Notes: generated by a model from the sequence alone, not told the origin. Numbered from the stretch's first letter, positions 1 through 13,199 are shown. The stretch: DNA of 64,000 bases from Ilex aquifolium (GCA_951799425.1 OX637402.1:27310492-27374491); one strand, 5' to 3'. Numbers and translations: made by a program.

Positions 1-503
1 GTGAAATATAAAGGAAACAAAAATACCACAGGAGTGAGCAATATAGAGAGACGGAATGAGTTCTTTCTGAGTTGTTCATTGCCAAATACGTTAAATTTCT
101 ATAACTAAACAATCCATATCTATATGTGGCCTGGGACAAAAAGGAAGGCATATTATACAGAAAAATTGATACATAATTCCAACATAACTGAAGTATCGTC
201 GACTTAGATAATCATGCTTCTCTGTCCAATGAGGCTAGTCCAAACATTACGACCTTTCCTACTATACTCCAGTTTCCATGATTTCTAGCAAAATACACCG
301 TGAACATTTCTAAGGTCATCGTCTCTAATGAACTTTCGGGACAAAGTTATGAAGTTGTTGAGCAATATCTCACAAGGGGTGATGGGTGTAACCAAATCAC
401 AGCTCTACAGTCTACTTCATGGACTTAAGAACCCGATGGGAAGAAGTTGAGACTTTCGCACCAAGACTACTCATAGAAAGCTTCTGAGAAGTGTAACTGG
501 TGC
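1..503. other. 3' flank of the minus-strand plastid gene
   Basis: This is non-coding sequence downstream of the stop codon of the minus-strand gene at 504-5308. It probably includes that gene's 3' untranslated region. No reading frame with recognisable protein similarity and no repeat structure was seen. Confidence 0.5.
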
Positions 504-3500
504 TTACATGAAGTTATCTTGGACTAATTTCTTCAACTCTTCCAGTTTTTGGATGATTTTTGGGTTCATCAAATCCCTAGCTTCCTTAATAAGAGTGCCT
601 TCTCTGCTGAAATGGAAAGCATCCAGCACCGTTGTAATCCAGGTGTGCAGATGTTCTGGTGTGCTGTCAGTATGAACAAACTCTTGTCAGATTAAAACAG
701 TCAAAAAGGAAAAGAGAGAAACAATCAACCGATACAATCCCAGAAGCTGGAAGTAATATCCTAGGGGAATTCCTAGCCAATCCATGAATGGATCATATTC
801 TACAACATGAATCACTGAGAAAGTAAACCATTTCAAAGGATTCAAGGGGTATAGAATTCATTTTTCTTATAAAGGTAAGTATCACATATTAAGCCTAATA
901 ACCCACTAAATAATTTCACCATCGCACACTCTGGGAAATTGGTCTCTGTTCTAAACATTTTTGCATCTTATACCAAGTCTCACAAAAAAAATGATTAGAT
1001 GAATCAAGTTTCATATACATACGTGTATAGGCAGTCTACATCCTTCCCTTCAAGTTCTTCTCCAGGGGTGAAAGCATCGTTTAGGGCACACATTCTCTCT
1101 TCAGGATCTTCAATTGTAAGAAGATACTTGAGTATCCTAACCTCTTTAGGCATATTTCTCTGAAGATTACCCCTTGCTGTCATGTACAAATGATACAATA
1201 CATCTTTTACCTGCAAAAACCAAATCATAAATGATCTTATACCAAAGCAGCATTTATGCATTATACAAATGAATCATTACTTTTAGAAGGCAATAGAAAT
1301 AAGTCCTTCCTCCCCACCCAAACCCAAAACAAAAAACATAAAAAAGGAGAAAACAAACCAAAGATATCATTAGAAATAGGTTTTGTCATATGTATAAAAA
1401 CTGTAGGATTCACAGTCATGGCCGTTGTCTCACTTTTTCCATCTTTTAAAAACATTGGCAAAAGTTCTTAGAGCGACTCTTATCACACAACAAAAAAGTG
1501 AAGAAATAGATAAATGTTTGCTGACTTGATCCCAAGATAAAATATTAGTTTTAAAAATCATTAATCCGCACCACACAGGCATACAATCTTCTACTTTTTC
1601 CAGAACTAACCCGAGGCCAAACCAGACAAATACATACACCAGATGTATTAAAAAATGCATAAAGATGAGCATTTAAAAGGCCAGGAGTCACCTTACCTCG
1701 TCTTTGGCCATGTTTGACTCCTTGGCAGCTGACCAAGCTTTTGTTATCATGAGCACCAGTGCCGAATCAAGTTGATTTTTCTCAGCCAAACTGTCTATCT
1801 TCCGACAAGCTGCATCTAAAGAAGGAGAATTGACTATATCTTGAAATTTCAACTCTGCAGCATTCAGTGCTTCAATACTTTCAGTTGCAGTATCATAAGC
1901 TTGTACAGAAGCCAAGCACATATTCCCAAGCTTTGCCACATCTAATCATCTCATACAGAAAGAGATCTGGTATCAATATAGTTCACAACAATGCTGAGCA
2001 TGTACAAAATGGACTAAATTATATGCTGTCCATTTTTTAGGCATAAGAATAAGGCTAGTAATGCCGATCTAACTGAACCCTGCACAATTCTATCACTAGT
2101 ACAATTCTAGTATGTCTATTTCTTAGCATTAACAGAGAACTGTAACCGTTGGCTCACCTAACTATTAAATTCTAATAAGGTTATACGCATTTACCATAGT
2201 TCCAGAAGAGTAAGTAAAGGGCTCTTTCCATGGAACAGCTTCAGTGGGCCGGTCCTGTGTTCTTATTAGAGAAAAACTAAAAAATAATAATAAACCGACT
2301 CAATATCGACCAGACTCGATATCCATTTCATATTTCACAATCAGAGTGGCATTGGGCCCCGGCTGTCAAATGTAGGCTGTGCAATATCTAGGCCCACTAT
2401 TAGCCAAGCATCTCCTGCTGCAATGTTGCCGCTAACTGAGATGTATGCACTAGAAACAATAACATGATCTCAGACAGACAATTTATTTCAGGGTTCCTTC
2501 GTACTAGATTTTTTTTCAGCATTTTCTCCTGTTTTCTCATACACAAAAGCACACGGCAAATTCAGAAAGTGCTACTGAGGATGGAAATCCTAAAAATACA
2601 TATGACTTGATGTCCACAATATGTTAGTTGGGTAACTGCCTAGACAAAGCATCAGAGCCAAAACCTATTAGCCTGACCGATGTTTCAACAGTTGTGGTAA
2701 AAAAAGCAACAAGATTTCAAGGTTCAGTTCTTTCAACAAAAATAATTACACTTTATCAATTAAGAAATAAGGTAGGTTTTGGGTTTGAGGATTAGTGATA
2801 CAAGGACATAATTTTAAATGAGCATGATCTCATTCTCTTAACCTTTTTTATTTTACTAGTCATTTTGCAATCAAAAAGATTTCACTGAACAATGTTAAAT
2901 ACACATCTAATAATTCAAGTAATTGCTTCTATTAAGATTCAAGCCAGTCGGTAATCCAACTTTAGGAAAGGAAGTTTCTTAGGCTATAGAAAATTGCTAG
3001 CACGAATGTATATCACCCAGATACTGAATAATTATCGGGCATTTAACGAGGCACAACATAAACAGCAAATCCTCGATCTGCCTTCTTCGAAAGAAAAAGA
3101 ACCTTAATGGTATCTAAACAGAGTGGCATTGTGCAAGTTCAGATCAAATTCTCTGTGATCCAGACACATCTCCTAGTCCTTAAAAATAGCATACAACTGT
3201 AAAGGAGCAGCATCATAGAAACTAAAGACCTGTTTTCTTCATGATTTCTTGACTTGATAATCATACATTGCATATACTTTTTGGTATACAACAAATGTCA
3301 ATAGTCTGTAGCACAAAATGAATTTGGTTAATATGACATCAATCTGAAATAATTCCTATAAGTAGTGACAACACTTAGTAATGGCCAGGAAAGACTAACG
3401 AGGAAACAGGATGAACAAACGAAGGCAACAGAAAATGGAGAACATATAGTCTCACCATTTTGTTCTTGTGGATTGTCATAATAAGATTCTGCTACCGTGT

Positions 3501-5308
3501 GAAGATGTGCAAAAAATTCTTTTGTGAAATCTTTACGACGCCTGGAAACAACTTCACTGATCTCAGATGGTGCTTTTCTGATAACTTTAAGAAGTTCATT
3601 ATGTCTTTGAACATCTTCATCAACCTGGAGAAGAACATTTCTTAGTGAATTACAAATAAGCTCAAAGCAAATCTAACTATCTAAGAATCAGCCAAGAAAT
3701 AAAAGATACAAGAGAAACATCTTTGGATACAGGCAAATCAATCTAGACTGAGGTGACCCAACATACATCATCACAAGAAATCTAACTATGTATACCCAGA
3801 GGCTGTCAGCAATAGAAAAAGGTCAAAGAGGAGCATATTTTTCCATTCCTTCATAACACAATAATATTCTGGAATTGGTCAAAATACAACATCAAACTCC
3901 CTGTCAGATCCCACAATGGGACTCTTTCAACGCTCTGGCCATCCACATTCAACTAACTTTAAGTTAACAAGAAAAAAAGGTACCTCTTTCAGCTTTCTTC
4001 CAAGCCGAAGCAGCTTGTGCTTCATCCCAGGATCATTCTCGCTATCTGCTCGGTCCTGACATCGCTTATAGAAGTGAGGCCGGATGTTGTCCCATTCCTT
4101 GCTGAAAGCAATTAATCTTCGCCAGTCAGTTGGAGCCGGCTTGTCAACCATGAAAACCTCAATTAGCTTGTCACAAACACGAACCATTTTATTGTCATCC
4201 AAGGTTTCAGTTGCTTCGTTGTGTTCCCCTTCTTTTGGAGAAGGATCCAGATTAGCAGTGGGATCAGATTGTTCAGTAAACAACATATGTTCTTTAGTTG
4301 AATCATTTGGTACTGCCATTGTATCACCAACAACAGCCACAAGAGAGGAACGTTGCAGCCTCAATGTATGAAGTTGCAAATAAGAACCTGACATTTCAAA
4401 GCGGACATCTTCCATTTAAGCAATCTGGCCGCCAATTTCTTCTTTCCATCATTGAGAAAAATTAAGAAATATATTTAGGTAAAAGGGGACGACCATCCAA
4501 TAGAATTTTCATGAGCATGACCAAGTAATCAACAAAATGGTATAGAACCGGTGCTTGTTTAGAAGCAAAGCATTGACACCCTGGACGAGAATCATTTCAA
4601 CTTCCAGGCTTTTCATACTCCATTTAGATTTTGAGAAATCGGATAAGTATTATGGAAACTTTCGCAAATAATAACTACAGCCCATTTTTTTCATGTAAGA
4701 ATCCAGATACCATTAGCTTCAAGGAAACTCCTGTCATTTAACTATGCCTTCTTATATAATTATCTCCACTACCCGAATTTTAATACCTCTCCGTATCTAG
4801 CTTTCCTCCAATTCAACAGTGCCCTATACTTCATCAACCCAACCCCATTCACAATACCCAACTTAAAACACTCCAATATCTAATATGTAGCAATCCCCAA
4901 GAGTCAACTAAGAGAATTACATCGAATTTTCAGCTTCAAAGACTAGTATAGCAGAAACCAGCAAAGCTCGTTAGAATAAAAACCTCAACGTAATAATTAA
5001 ACAGAAGTTTCATATATATACACACATAAATATACTAATCATAACCAAAATACAAAGTTAAAAAAGAAAGGAAACGAGAGAAAAAGAAACTAAATCCAAT
5101 GGACTTTGAATTGATTGAATGAAACTCGGGTAGTACCAGTTAAAACAAAGCGAGACTTACCTTTAAATTTGGAAGGAAAATGTAATGGACCTGGAACTGA
5201 GTTCCTGGTAAGAGAGAAGGACGGAGAATGGTCTCTAGTAGTAGTTGTGGGTGATGGTCTGAGTGAAACTGTACAGTATGCATTGAATGAGGCAGAGGCC
5301 AGCTCCAT
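504..5308 (-). CDS. Plastid protein of unknown function, At4g37920-like (six exons)
   Basis: Assembled by eye from six exons on the minus strand: 5308-5161, 4387-3984, 3624-3456, 1941-1697, 1210-1023 and 663-504. All junctions are GT-AG and the frame stays open for 1314 nt, 437 residues plus stop. The first exon is Ser/Thr-rich and lacks acidic residues at its start (MELASASFNAYCTVSL), as expected of a chloroplast transit peptide. The mature part holds the family signature: VCDKLIEVFMVDKP, DWRRLIAFSKEWDNIRPHF, KRCQDRADSENDPGMKHKLL, then EDVQRHNELLKVIRKAP and FTPGEELEGKDVDCLYTTP. This matches Arabidopsis At4g37920 (recalled length about 427 residues). The biochemical role is unknown to me. Intron 3 (1942-3455) is 1.5 kb and shows no nested gene. 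The C-terminus ends LEELKKLVQDNFM. Internal splice sites are well supported by reading-frame continuity and family similarity; UTR limits are not determined. Confidence 0.9.
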
Positions 5309-5482
5309 TGAATATGATACGATTGATGGTTTCTGAAGAAACGACTTGGTGTTCGACTCAGCTGTTGAAGTTTATTGGGATTTTTCTGGATTGATACAAT
5401 TAGGGTTTTGAGCACAGGAGACCGCCAATACTATTTTTCTGGAACTTGTGAATTGGACGGACAAAGGCCAAAAGAAAAACGA

Positions 5483-5846
5483 GGGTAAATTATATTTTGT
5501 ACCCCTAAAGTTTGTACCTGATTTTCATTTGGTCCCTGAACTATTAATTGAAGTAATCAAGTCCTTGAACTTTAAAGTATATTTTCAATTAAGTTTTCAG
5601 TCTAAATTGATTAACAATTTTAACGGAAAAAAAATGAATCAACAGATACAATTGAAGGGCTTAAATATACAAAAATGAGTTAGCTCCTAATTGGGGCACG
5701 TGATACCTTGACATTTTACTTTTTAAATTATTGACTGACTAAAAGATTTAATTGACATAGATTTAAAGTTGGACTTAATTTCTAATTGATAGTTGAATGA
5801 CCAAATAAAAGTGAAATATAAACTTAAAAGGTGTAAAATATAAGCC
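5483..5846. mobile_element. MULE-like MITE with long terminal inverted repeats
   Basis: The left end (GGGTAAATTATATTTTGTAC) pairs with the reverse complement of the right end (GGCTTATATTTTACACC). The similarity continues for about 150 bp on each side (for example TTTGGTCCCTGAACTATTAATT against TTTGGTCATTCAACTATCAATT). There is no coding capacity. It lies between two head-to-head genes. No exact 9-bp target duplication could be confirmed. Confidence 0.6.
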
Positions 5847-6062
5847 AAAAAGCAAAGAAAAAGAAGACAATGGCTACAAAGTGAAGGACGCCCTAAAATA
5901 ATTTATTCTATTTTTTGCCCTTTAACGAAATTTAATTCCACGAAAGTACATTTTCCAAGATTTATACACTTCAACTTATATGACACAAATGGATCAAAAA
6001 AAAAAAGAAAAAACTTATATGACACAATCTTAATTATCAAATAATAACGTGGACACACCACC

Positions 6063-6316
6063 AAGTGGGGTAGTCCATTAGGATATCGGTCGAACTTCTC
6101 ACCATGAGGTTGAAAATTCGAGTCTTACAGTCCATATTGAGGCTTGGTGATTGACTGCTATACTAGTTTGACTAAGTTATTTTCGAAGAGGAATAACGGG
6201 AGTAGTCAGGAGCCTCATGATCCCACTAGTGAAGACTTATCAAGGTGGTCTATGGACGCTCTCTTTTACCCCTACCCCTTCTTTAACCAGCAAAATAATA
6301 ATAATAATAATGTTTT
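6063..6316 (+). mobile_element. tRNA-derived SINE-like element
   Basis: The 5' part has a degenerate pol III A box (TAGTCCATTAGGATATCGG) and B box (GAAAATTCGAGTC) at tRNA-like spacing. The body ends in TTTACCCCTACCCC followed by an (AAT)n tail near 6296-6311, the layout of a plant SINE. Clear target duplications were not found, so the exact ends are approximate. Confidence 0.45.
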
Positions 6317-6468
6317 GTTAGCAAGGTGCCACCTCACATCAAGGCTCAATTTGTTAACTGTACTTTTTATAAAGTTTGGAAAATTAATAAAACATAAAAA
6401 TATATGCATTAAAATCTGATTATTTTTGTGGATGTAAGAATAATATATGTATTTTTCAGGGGTGTTGG

Positions 6469-6476
6469 TATAAATA
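6469..6476 (+). promoter_or_regulatory. Candidate TATA box of the PPR gene
   Basis: TATAAATA lies about 150 bp upstream of the ATG at 6627 in otherwise ordinary sequence. The position suits a plant core promoter with a short 5' UTR. A diverged copy of this promoter stretch near 45.3 kb has lost the motif. Confidence 0.4.
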
Positions 6477-6626
6477 GTAAAAATACAAAACAAAATGCTG
6501 TCGTGCTAAGTAAAAGATCATCGGCGTTCGCCAACGGCTACCTCAACTTGAGCGTGGCAGAGAGCAACAGCCTTCTGAAACTGAAAATTTTCGCGGGAAC
6601 TCCCATCTCCGAAACAATCAAGGCAA

Positions 6627-8498
6627 ATGCTCTCACTAACATTTCTCTCACCAAATCTCACTCTATTTCGACCCCCTTCCCTGTTTGATATCAAACCAAC
6701 TCAATCACCAAAACAAGAAAATTACTTTCGAGAAGCAGAAAATAATAAATCTAAGCATACCCTCCCTTTTTCATGTTTTTCTTCCAAGTACTCATTATTT
6801 TCAATTACTTCTGCCAATTCTCATAATATCTCCACGTCCCGAGAGAACCCAAATGCCAATAATGCCACTTCGTCGGGTGTATCATTAAACGAACACCTGG
6901 TGAACTCGAAGGAGTTTGCTGCTCAGCTCCAGTCTTCTTGTACTATATTACAAGTTAGAAGAATACATGCAGTTATTATTAAGTGTTTGAAAGACTCGAA
7001 CACATTTCTTTATAATAATTTGATATCTGGGTATTTGAAATTTGGTAAGTTAGTTGACGCTCGGAAGGTGTTTGATAAAATGTTGAAAAGTAATGTTGTT
7101 TCTTGGACTGCTATGCTTAATGGGTATTTGATTTTTGGGTTAGAAAATGAAGCTTTGAGGTTGTTCTCTGATTTTGTTGTAAATGGGATTCGGCCAAATT
7201 CTAAGACCTTTGTGTGCGTTTTGAGTTTGTGCAGTAGGAGATTGGATTGGGACCTTGGGAAGCAAATTCATGCATGTGTAATAAAAAATAATACTAGTAA
7301 TTTGATTATAGATAGCGCCATGGTGTATTTTTATGCGCAGTGTGGTGACTTGATGGGTGCGTTCCGTATATTTGATAGGATGAGAGAGCGGGATGTAATC
7401 TGTTGGACGACTATCATCACTGCTTGCTCGCAACATGGTTGGGGAGAGGAGGCTTCTGTGATGTTTTCACAAATGCTATCTGATGGATGTGCCCCTAATG
7501 AGTTTACAGTGTCTAGTGTTCTGAAGGCTTGTGGGGAGGAGAAGGCATTGAAGGTTGGAAGACAATTGCATGGGGCCATAGTTAAGAAGATATTTAGAAA
7601 TGATGTTTTCTTAGGGACAGCGCTAGTGGATATGTATGCGAAATGTGGAGAAATAGAGGATTCTAAGACAGTGTTTGATGGAATGAGGAAGAGAAACACA
7701 GTTACATGGACTTCTATCATAGCAGGGTATGCTCGGAATGGTTTTGGTGAAGAGGCCATAAGACTTTTTCAAGTAATGAGAAGACGAAAAGTATTCTCTA
7801 ACAAATTGACCATGGTAAGCATCCTTAGGGCATGTGGATTGATTAGGGCTTTGTCAACAGGAAAGGAAGTACATGCACAGATAATCAAAAATTATGGTCA
7901 AAGCAATATCCACATAGGCAGCACTCTTGTGTGGCTTTATTGCAAATGTGGAGAGTACTCTACTGCATCCAAGGTCCTCCAAGAGATTTCACTAAGAGAT
8001 GTTGTTTTATGGACTGCAATGATTTCTGGATGTGCTCGACTGGGGCATGAGTATAAGGCTCTTGGATTCTTAAAAGAGATGTTGGGGGAAGGTGTGGAGC
8101 CAAACCCTTTCACTTATTCATCAGCTTTGAGGGCATGTGCTAAACTAGAAGATATTCAGCAAGGGAAGTTGATTCACTCCTCCATAAACAAGACCCCTGC
8201 CTTGTCTAATGTGTTTGTGGGCAGCTCTTTAATTAACATGTATGCTAAATGCGGATATGTTTTGGAGGCAACCCGAGTTTTTGATAGCATGCCAGAACGG
8301 AATTTGGTTTCTTGGAAAGCTATGATTGTGGGATATGCAAAGAATGGGCTCTGTGGAGAGGCTTTGAAGCTCATGTATCGAATGCAAGCAGAAGGTATTG
8401 AGGTGGATGATTACATCCTTGCAACAGTTCTTTCTGCGTGTGGAGATTTTGAGTGGAGCATGGAAGCTTCGTCTGAGAATTGCCTTTACTTAAGTTGA
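6627..8498 (+). CDS. PDM1: Chloroplast PPR protein, At4g18520-like (PDM1/SEL1)
   Basis: Intronless frame of 623 residues, typical of plant pentatricopeptide-repeat genes. The first 85 or so residues are Ser/Asn-rich with few acidic residues and fit a plastid transit peptide. From about residue 95 to 610 it is a chain of PLS-type repeats (NLISGYLKFGKLVDARKVFD, ALVDMYAKCGEIEDSKTVFD, LVWLYCKCGE, LINMYAKCGYVLEATRVFD). The C-terminus stops at CGDFEWSMEASSENC without E or DYW domains. Repeat order and the segment VEPNPFTYSSALRACAKLE match my memory of Arabidopsis At4g18520. In Arabidopsis that protein acts in chloroplast RNA processing and editing (accD and rpoA transcripts) and its loss is seedling-lethal or pigment-deficient. 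The ATG at 6627 is chosen because transit-peptide-like sequence begins there and an upstream TATA box fits. Orthology is inferred. Confidence 0.88.
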   Translation: MLSLTFLSPNLTLFRPPSLFDIKPTQSPKQENYFREAENNKSKHTLPFSCFSSKYSLFSITSANSHNISTSRENPNANNATSSGVSLNEHLVNSKEFAAQLQSSCTILQVRRIHAVIIKCLKDSNTFLYNNLISGYLKFGKLVDARKVFDKMLKSNVVSWTAMLNGYLIFGLENEALRLFSDFVVNGIRPNSKTFVCVLSLCSRRLDWDLGKQIHACVIKNNTSNLIIDSAMVYFYAQCGDLMGAFRIFDRMRERDVICWTTIITACSQHGWGEEASVMFSQMLSDGCAPNEFTVSSVLKACGEEKALKVGRQLHGAIVKKIFRNDVFLGTALVDMYAKCGEIEDSKTVFDGMRKRNTVTWTSIIAGYARNGFGEEAIRLFQVMRRRKVFSNKLTMVSILRACGLIRALSTGKEVHAQIIKNYGQSNIHIGSTLVWLYCKCGEYSTASKVLQEISLRDVVLWTAMISGCARLGHEYKALGFLKEMLGEGVEPNPFTYSSALRACAKLEDIQQGKLIHSSINKTPALSNVFVGSSLINMYAKCGYVLEATRVFDSMPERNLVSWKAMIVGYAKNGLCGEALKLMYRMQAEGIEVDDYILATVLSACGDFEWSMEASSENCLYLS

Positions 8499-10041
8499 TC
8501 TTTGTTCCATACAGAAGGCTAGTTATAGATATGAAATTATGAATGAAAATGTGGATGGCCATCCAGATCGTAGTAACATTTTCTACATTGTGGAATGATC
8601 TCTGAAAAATGTAAATCACATTTGAACAAATATGTGAAGCTGAGTGCTCTAAGTGATTGAAATTTTTGGAAACTTCCTGTCAGGCCTCAGCTTGTCTAAC
8701 CCTCTCTGACGAGTCCTATACAAGATCAGAAAGAAAGAAAGGAAGGAAGGAAAAAGGGGTCCAGCTTGGTTCTCCTCGTTGTCAGGGTGATTTGAACAAA
8801 ATTGGTTCTTGGCAATCTTTCAACATTACAATCATTACAGAATTTCAAAAAGTGCTAGGATCAGAACTTGTAGCATGGAGTTATTGCATAGCCATGGTCA
8901 TCAAGAAATATACAGGCATCAGTTCAAGAATTTGTTTATAAATAGGTATTGTACATTGGAGATGCCATTTCCATTTCTGTTTCTATGTGCTTTGGATTTG
9001 GTCTTGTAGTTTGTTCCAAACATATTCCCAGAGCCTAAACCTTCAACTACATGAAAATTTACCAACTTCTGAACATGTAAGAACATGCATTATACCATTA
9101 TGCCTTAAGTTGTAGTGTGCCAGCAAGCTTCTGGGCGGAGAGAAGCGCAAAAACAATGGAAGAACGTATGTGACATGGAGTTATTATGCCACAAATTTCA
9201 CTGAACCTATATGCAGAGTGGTCTTTAATCTTTCAATCTTGACTAGAACCCAGGTCTTTGACTGTCATGCAGTGCAATCAATAATATAACAGCCAGCTCT
9301 GATCATTCTGTAGCTACCTGTCTAGGCAATCCTTTTGGAATATATGCCTGCTGCATTTCAGCTCTCTTACCTTTAGGCTTACTGACAAATGGAAAATTCA
9401 ACCAACTTTGGCTTCAGCTTTCTCTTATTACCAAGTTTGGGGTTTCTAATATTGAAAAGTTGAAGATGAAGTTTGAATATGTAGATATTTAAAGTTGAAG
9501 TTCAGATGCAGTCCATCTTAGGGAGATCAACTAGTTGAACGGGTTTTAACCTGTTTGTGCATTTAATTTGGCTTTATGTTCCAATTTTTCTAGTTCAATC
9601 CATTTGAATTTGAGTTCTCTTTTCTCTTTTACCCTTTTCCTTTCCTTTCTGCCAAACGGTGGAGTAACCTATACTCAAAATTTTCGACTCTCAACTGCTA
9701 TCCACCCCAAAAGTGTCTTAAGATCCCTTAAGACCACTCAGTCAACAAACCATCCTAATCAAGTTGTGAAACACTGTACTACTCTAGTGTGGCTTAAGGT
9801 CTACATGTAAAGTGAGGAAACAAGATGAATAATCTCGTGTTTTGGCCTCCATCAGTATCTTATTGGCTTCATTGATTATTTACAATTACTTATCTGCATA
9901 TTGCAATATGCAACTTACACATACCACATAGCATCAGTCCTCTCCGAAGCTATTCACTTGGCGGTGAAATTTTTAATCAGATGACCGAATATATTATTGC
10001 ATTTTCGATAGGCCTCGTGCTTAGTGAACCTATACTGTATA
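8499..10041. other. Intergenic region, no gene seen
   Basis: Non-coding sequence between the PPR gene and the LINE. The first few hundred bases probably include the PPR 3' UTR. Open frames at 8657-8941 and 9568-9810 lack recognisable domains and start or composition support. No terminal repeats were found. Confidence 0.5.
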
Positions 10042-10059
10042 ATAGGGCCATCGAGGTAT

Positions 10060-13000
10060 AAAAAACTAAACCAAATTAGGCCTCATGTCTTAATAATTTA
10101 AGGTTGGCTATATGAGTCCATCTTCGCCATTCATTTTGATCATGCACTATACGCTCATTTAAGTTAAATATTTTCATATCTTTTTTTATTATTTTGTTCA
10201 ATGTTAATTTAGGTTTACCCCTATTTCTAGTCTCATTAAGAGAAATTATCTCACTTTTTCGAACCGGTGCCTCTATCGGCCTCCGTTGAACATGACCAAA
10301 CTATCTTAATCTATTTTCTCTTAACTTTTCTTCAATTGGAGCTACTCCTACCATTTCTCTAATACGGTCATTTTTTATTCTATACCATGCATCGACCTTA
10401 GCATTCTCATTTCCGCTACACTCATTTTATCCTTATGTTGTTTCCTAATTGCCCAACATTCTGTCTCATACAACATTGTTGTCCTTATAGCTATTCGATA
10501 AAACTCACCTTTCAATTTTATTGGTATCCTCCTATCACATAATATGCCAGAGACTTTCCTCCACTTAAGTCAACCGACGTTGATTCTATGAGTTACATCA
10601 TCTCCAATCTCTCCATTATTTTAATTATCGATTCTAGATATCTAAATTGTTTACTTATTGATATTTCTTGATTTTCAATCTTAACTTTTTCACTATGTCT
10701 ACTTCTTTTATTACCAAAATTGCATTGCATATATTCGGTCTTACTCCTACTTATTTTAAACCCTTTCGACTCGAGTGTCTCTCTCCAAAATTTTAAATTA
10801 TTGTTAATCCCCTTTCGAGTTTCATTTACTAATACAATATCATCTGCAAATAGTATATACCGTGGGACATCATCTTGAATGTGCCTAGTGAGTTCATCCA
10901 TAATTAGGGCAAACAGGTATGAACTTAGGACCGATTCTTAGTGTAATCCCACCGTGATTGAAAATTCTTTACTTTCTCCCACAGAAGACCTGATTATAGT
11001 CATAGCCCCATCATACATGTCTTTTATCACCTCAATATACCTATTTGTCACTCCTTTTCTCTCAAACACACTTCATATTATATTTCTAGGTACTTTATCA
11101 TATGCCTTTTCTAGATCTATAAATACTATATGGAGATTTTTCTTCTTCTCTCTATACTTTTCTATGAGTGTCCTCAATAAAGATATAGCCTTCATAGTTG
11201 ATCTACCCAGCATAAACCCAAATTGATTTCCTACACTGTAGTCTCAACTCTTAGGCGCCATTAAATTATCCTTTCCCATACTTTCATTGTATAAGTCATC
11301 AATTTTATCCCTCTTTCTCCATTCATCAGACATTTTCCTAGTAGCAATAATTCTATTGAATAATTTCGTTAACTACGACACCCCCTCATTCCCTAAGCAC
11401 TTCCAAACCTCAATTGTAATCTCATCTGGTCCTAAAGCCTTCTCTAATTTCATTTTCTTCAATGCAAACTCTAACTTTGAATTCTTTATTCTACGAAAGA
11501 AAGTTTCATTGATCCTACCATTTTCTATCTCTTCTAGGTTTTCTAAGTGATTTTCGTTTAATAGTTTCTCAAAATAGTCTTTCCATCAATCATTTATTTC
11601 CTCATCTTTAACTAAAACTTTTGAGTCCTCACCCTTGATGCACTTAACTGGTTAAAGTCTTTTGTTTTCCTTTCTCTAATTTTAACTAGTTTGTAGATGT
11701 CTTTTTCTCCCTCTTTACTATCTAGTTTTTTGTACAACTCGTCGTAGGCTTTTAACTTAGCGTCTCTAACTATCTTTTTAACCTCCTTGTTAGCTCATTT
11801 ATATCTTTGGAAGTTCTCTCTATTTCTATAATTTTGTCATCTCTTAAAGAATTCTTTTTTTTGCTTTAACTACCTCTTTTACATTGTCATTCCACCACCA
11901 AGTTTCTTTTCCCACAAACCTTCTACCCTTTGACTCCCCAAGAACCTCTTTCGAAATTTTCCTAATGTCTTCCGTCATCCTACTCCACATAACGTTAGTC
12001 TTATCCTCTAGGTTCCATAAGGCCTCTTTAAGCATTCTACTCCTAAATAGTACTAGTTTCTCATCTTTTAGATTTCACCATCTCGTTCTTGTTTTCTTAC
12101 TATGTCTCCTTACTCTATGTTGCCCTTTAATGTATAAATCTAGGATTGTTAGCCTATGTTGAGGTGTTAAGCTTTCTCTCGAGATAACCTTACAATCTTT
12201 ATATGCTAATTGGTATGTTCTTCTACTTAAAAAGTAGTCTACTTGGCTTTTGTTTGGTCAACTCTTAAAGGTTATTAGATGTTCTTCTCGTTTTCTAAAT
12301 AAGGTGTTTGCCACTACAAGATCATATGTCATTGCAAATTCTAAAATACTCTCACCGGCTTCATTTCGATCACCATATCCATAACCACCATGTCTTTTCT
12401 CATATTGTGTCCTATCTTTTCCTACATGTCCATTGAAATCTCCACCTATGATTATCTTTTCTCCTATAGGTTTATATTAAATTAATTCATCCATTTGCTC
12501 CCAAAATTAATTTTTAATATGTTTTTCTAACCCTACCTGAGGTGCATAAGCGCTAATCACATTAATTATATTCTCTCAAACTACAAGTTTGATAGATATA
12601 ATCCTATCTCCTTTCCTTGTAACTACTACTACGCTATCTTTTAGGCCTTTATCTACAACTATTCATACTCCATTTCTTCGTCTATCCTTTCCTGTATAGT
12701 AAATCTTAAATCCTGTATTTTTTTATCTCCCTTGTCTTCTCACCTACCCACTTAGTTTCTTATAAGCATGCTATACTAATTTTTCTCCTACTCATAGTTA
12801 CTACTAATTCCATTGTTTTGCCAGTGAGTGTACCTATGTTCCATGTTGCTAATCTAAGTCTATCATTGTGAACTAGCTTCCTTACTCCCACGCCCGTCTA
12901 TGGCGCGGAGACCCTTGCCCATTTATCACCGCACCTGGGTGTCGATGCGGCGCCCCTAACTTATTTGTCGAAACGCCTTGAGGTAGACACAACACCCCTA

Positions 13001-13199
13001 ATTGATTTTTTGAAATTCCCCAAGGCAGGCGCAATGCGTCATTTATGGCGAACGACCTAGCATTAGCGCATATATCATTGTTTGGACTCATCATAGTGGA
13101 TCCGACAAAGTTTTATGTTGGCTGTCGGCTACCTAACGTAACTCTCCTCCTTTATCCTGGCTTGGGATAGGCAGTGTTGAATACAACACTGGCGGAGTT
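10060..13199 (-). mobile_element. RTE-type LINE, decayed, near full length
   Basis: A 3.14-kb non-LTR retrotransposon on the minus strand. Near the 5' end (about 12.86-12.4 kb) endonuclease motifs are readable: RLATWNIGTLTGK, then YTGKDRRRNGV, then GGDFNGHVGKD. The reverse transcriptase catalytic block YILFADDIVLVNETR lies at about 10.82-10.86 kb and is followed by LESKGFKISRSKTEYMQC, diagnostic of plant RTE elements. The frame is broken by many stops and frameshifts, so it cannot move on its own. It is flanked by an 18-bp target-site duplication, 13200-13217 and 10042-10059, matching at 16 of 18 positions (reverse strand ATACCTCAATGGTCCTAT against ATACCTCGATGGCCCTAT). Both differences are transitions. 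This fixes the element's limits. Confidence 0.9.

Noticed and set aside
8657-8941. Open frame after the PPR gene with a vague resemblance to ALD1-type N-termini (FLETSCQAS...)
   Set aside because: No ATG at its start, ends in low-complexity Lys/Arg, no splice donor in place, and the resemblance rests on memory only.
9568-9810. 80-residue open frame with a hydrophobic start
   Set aside because: TTG start, no known domain, AT-rich intergenic setting; most likely chance.
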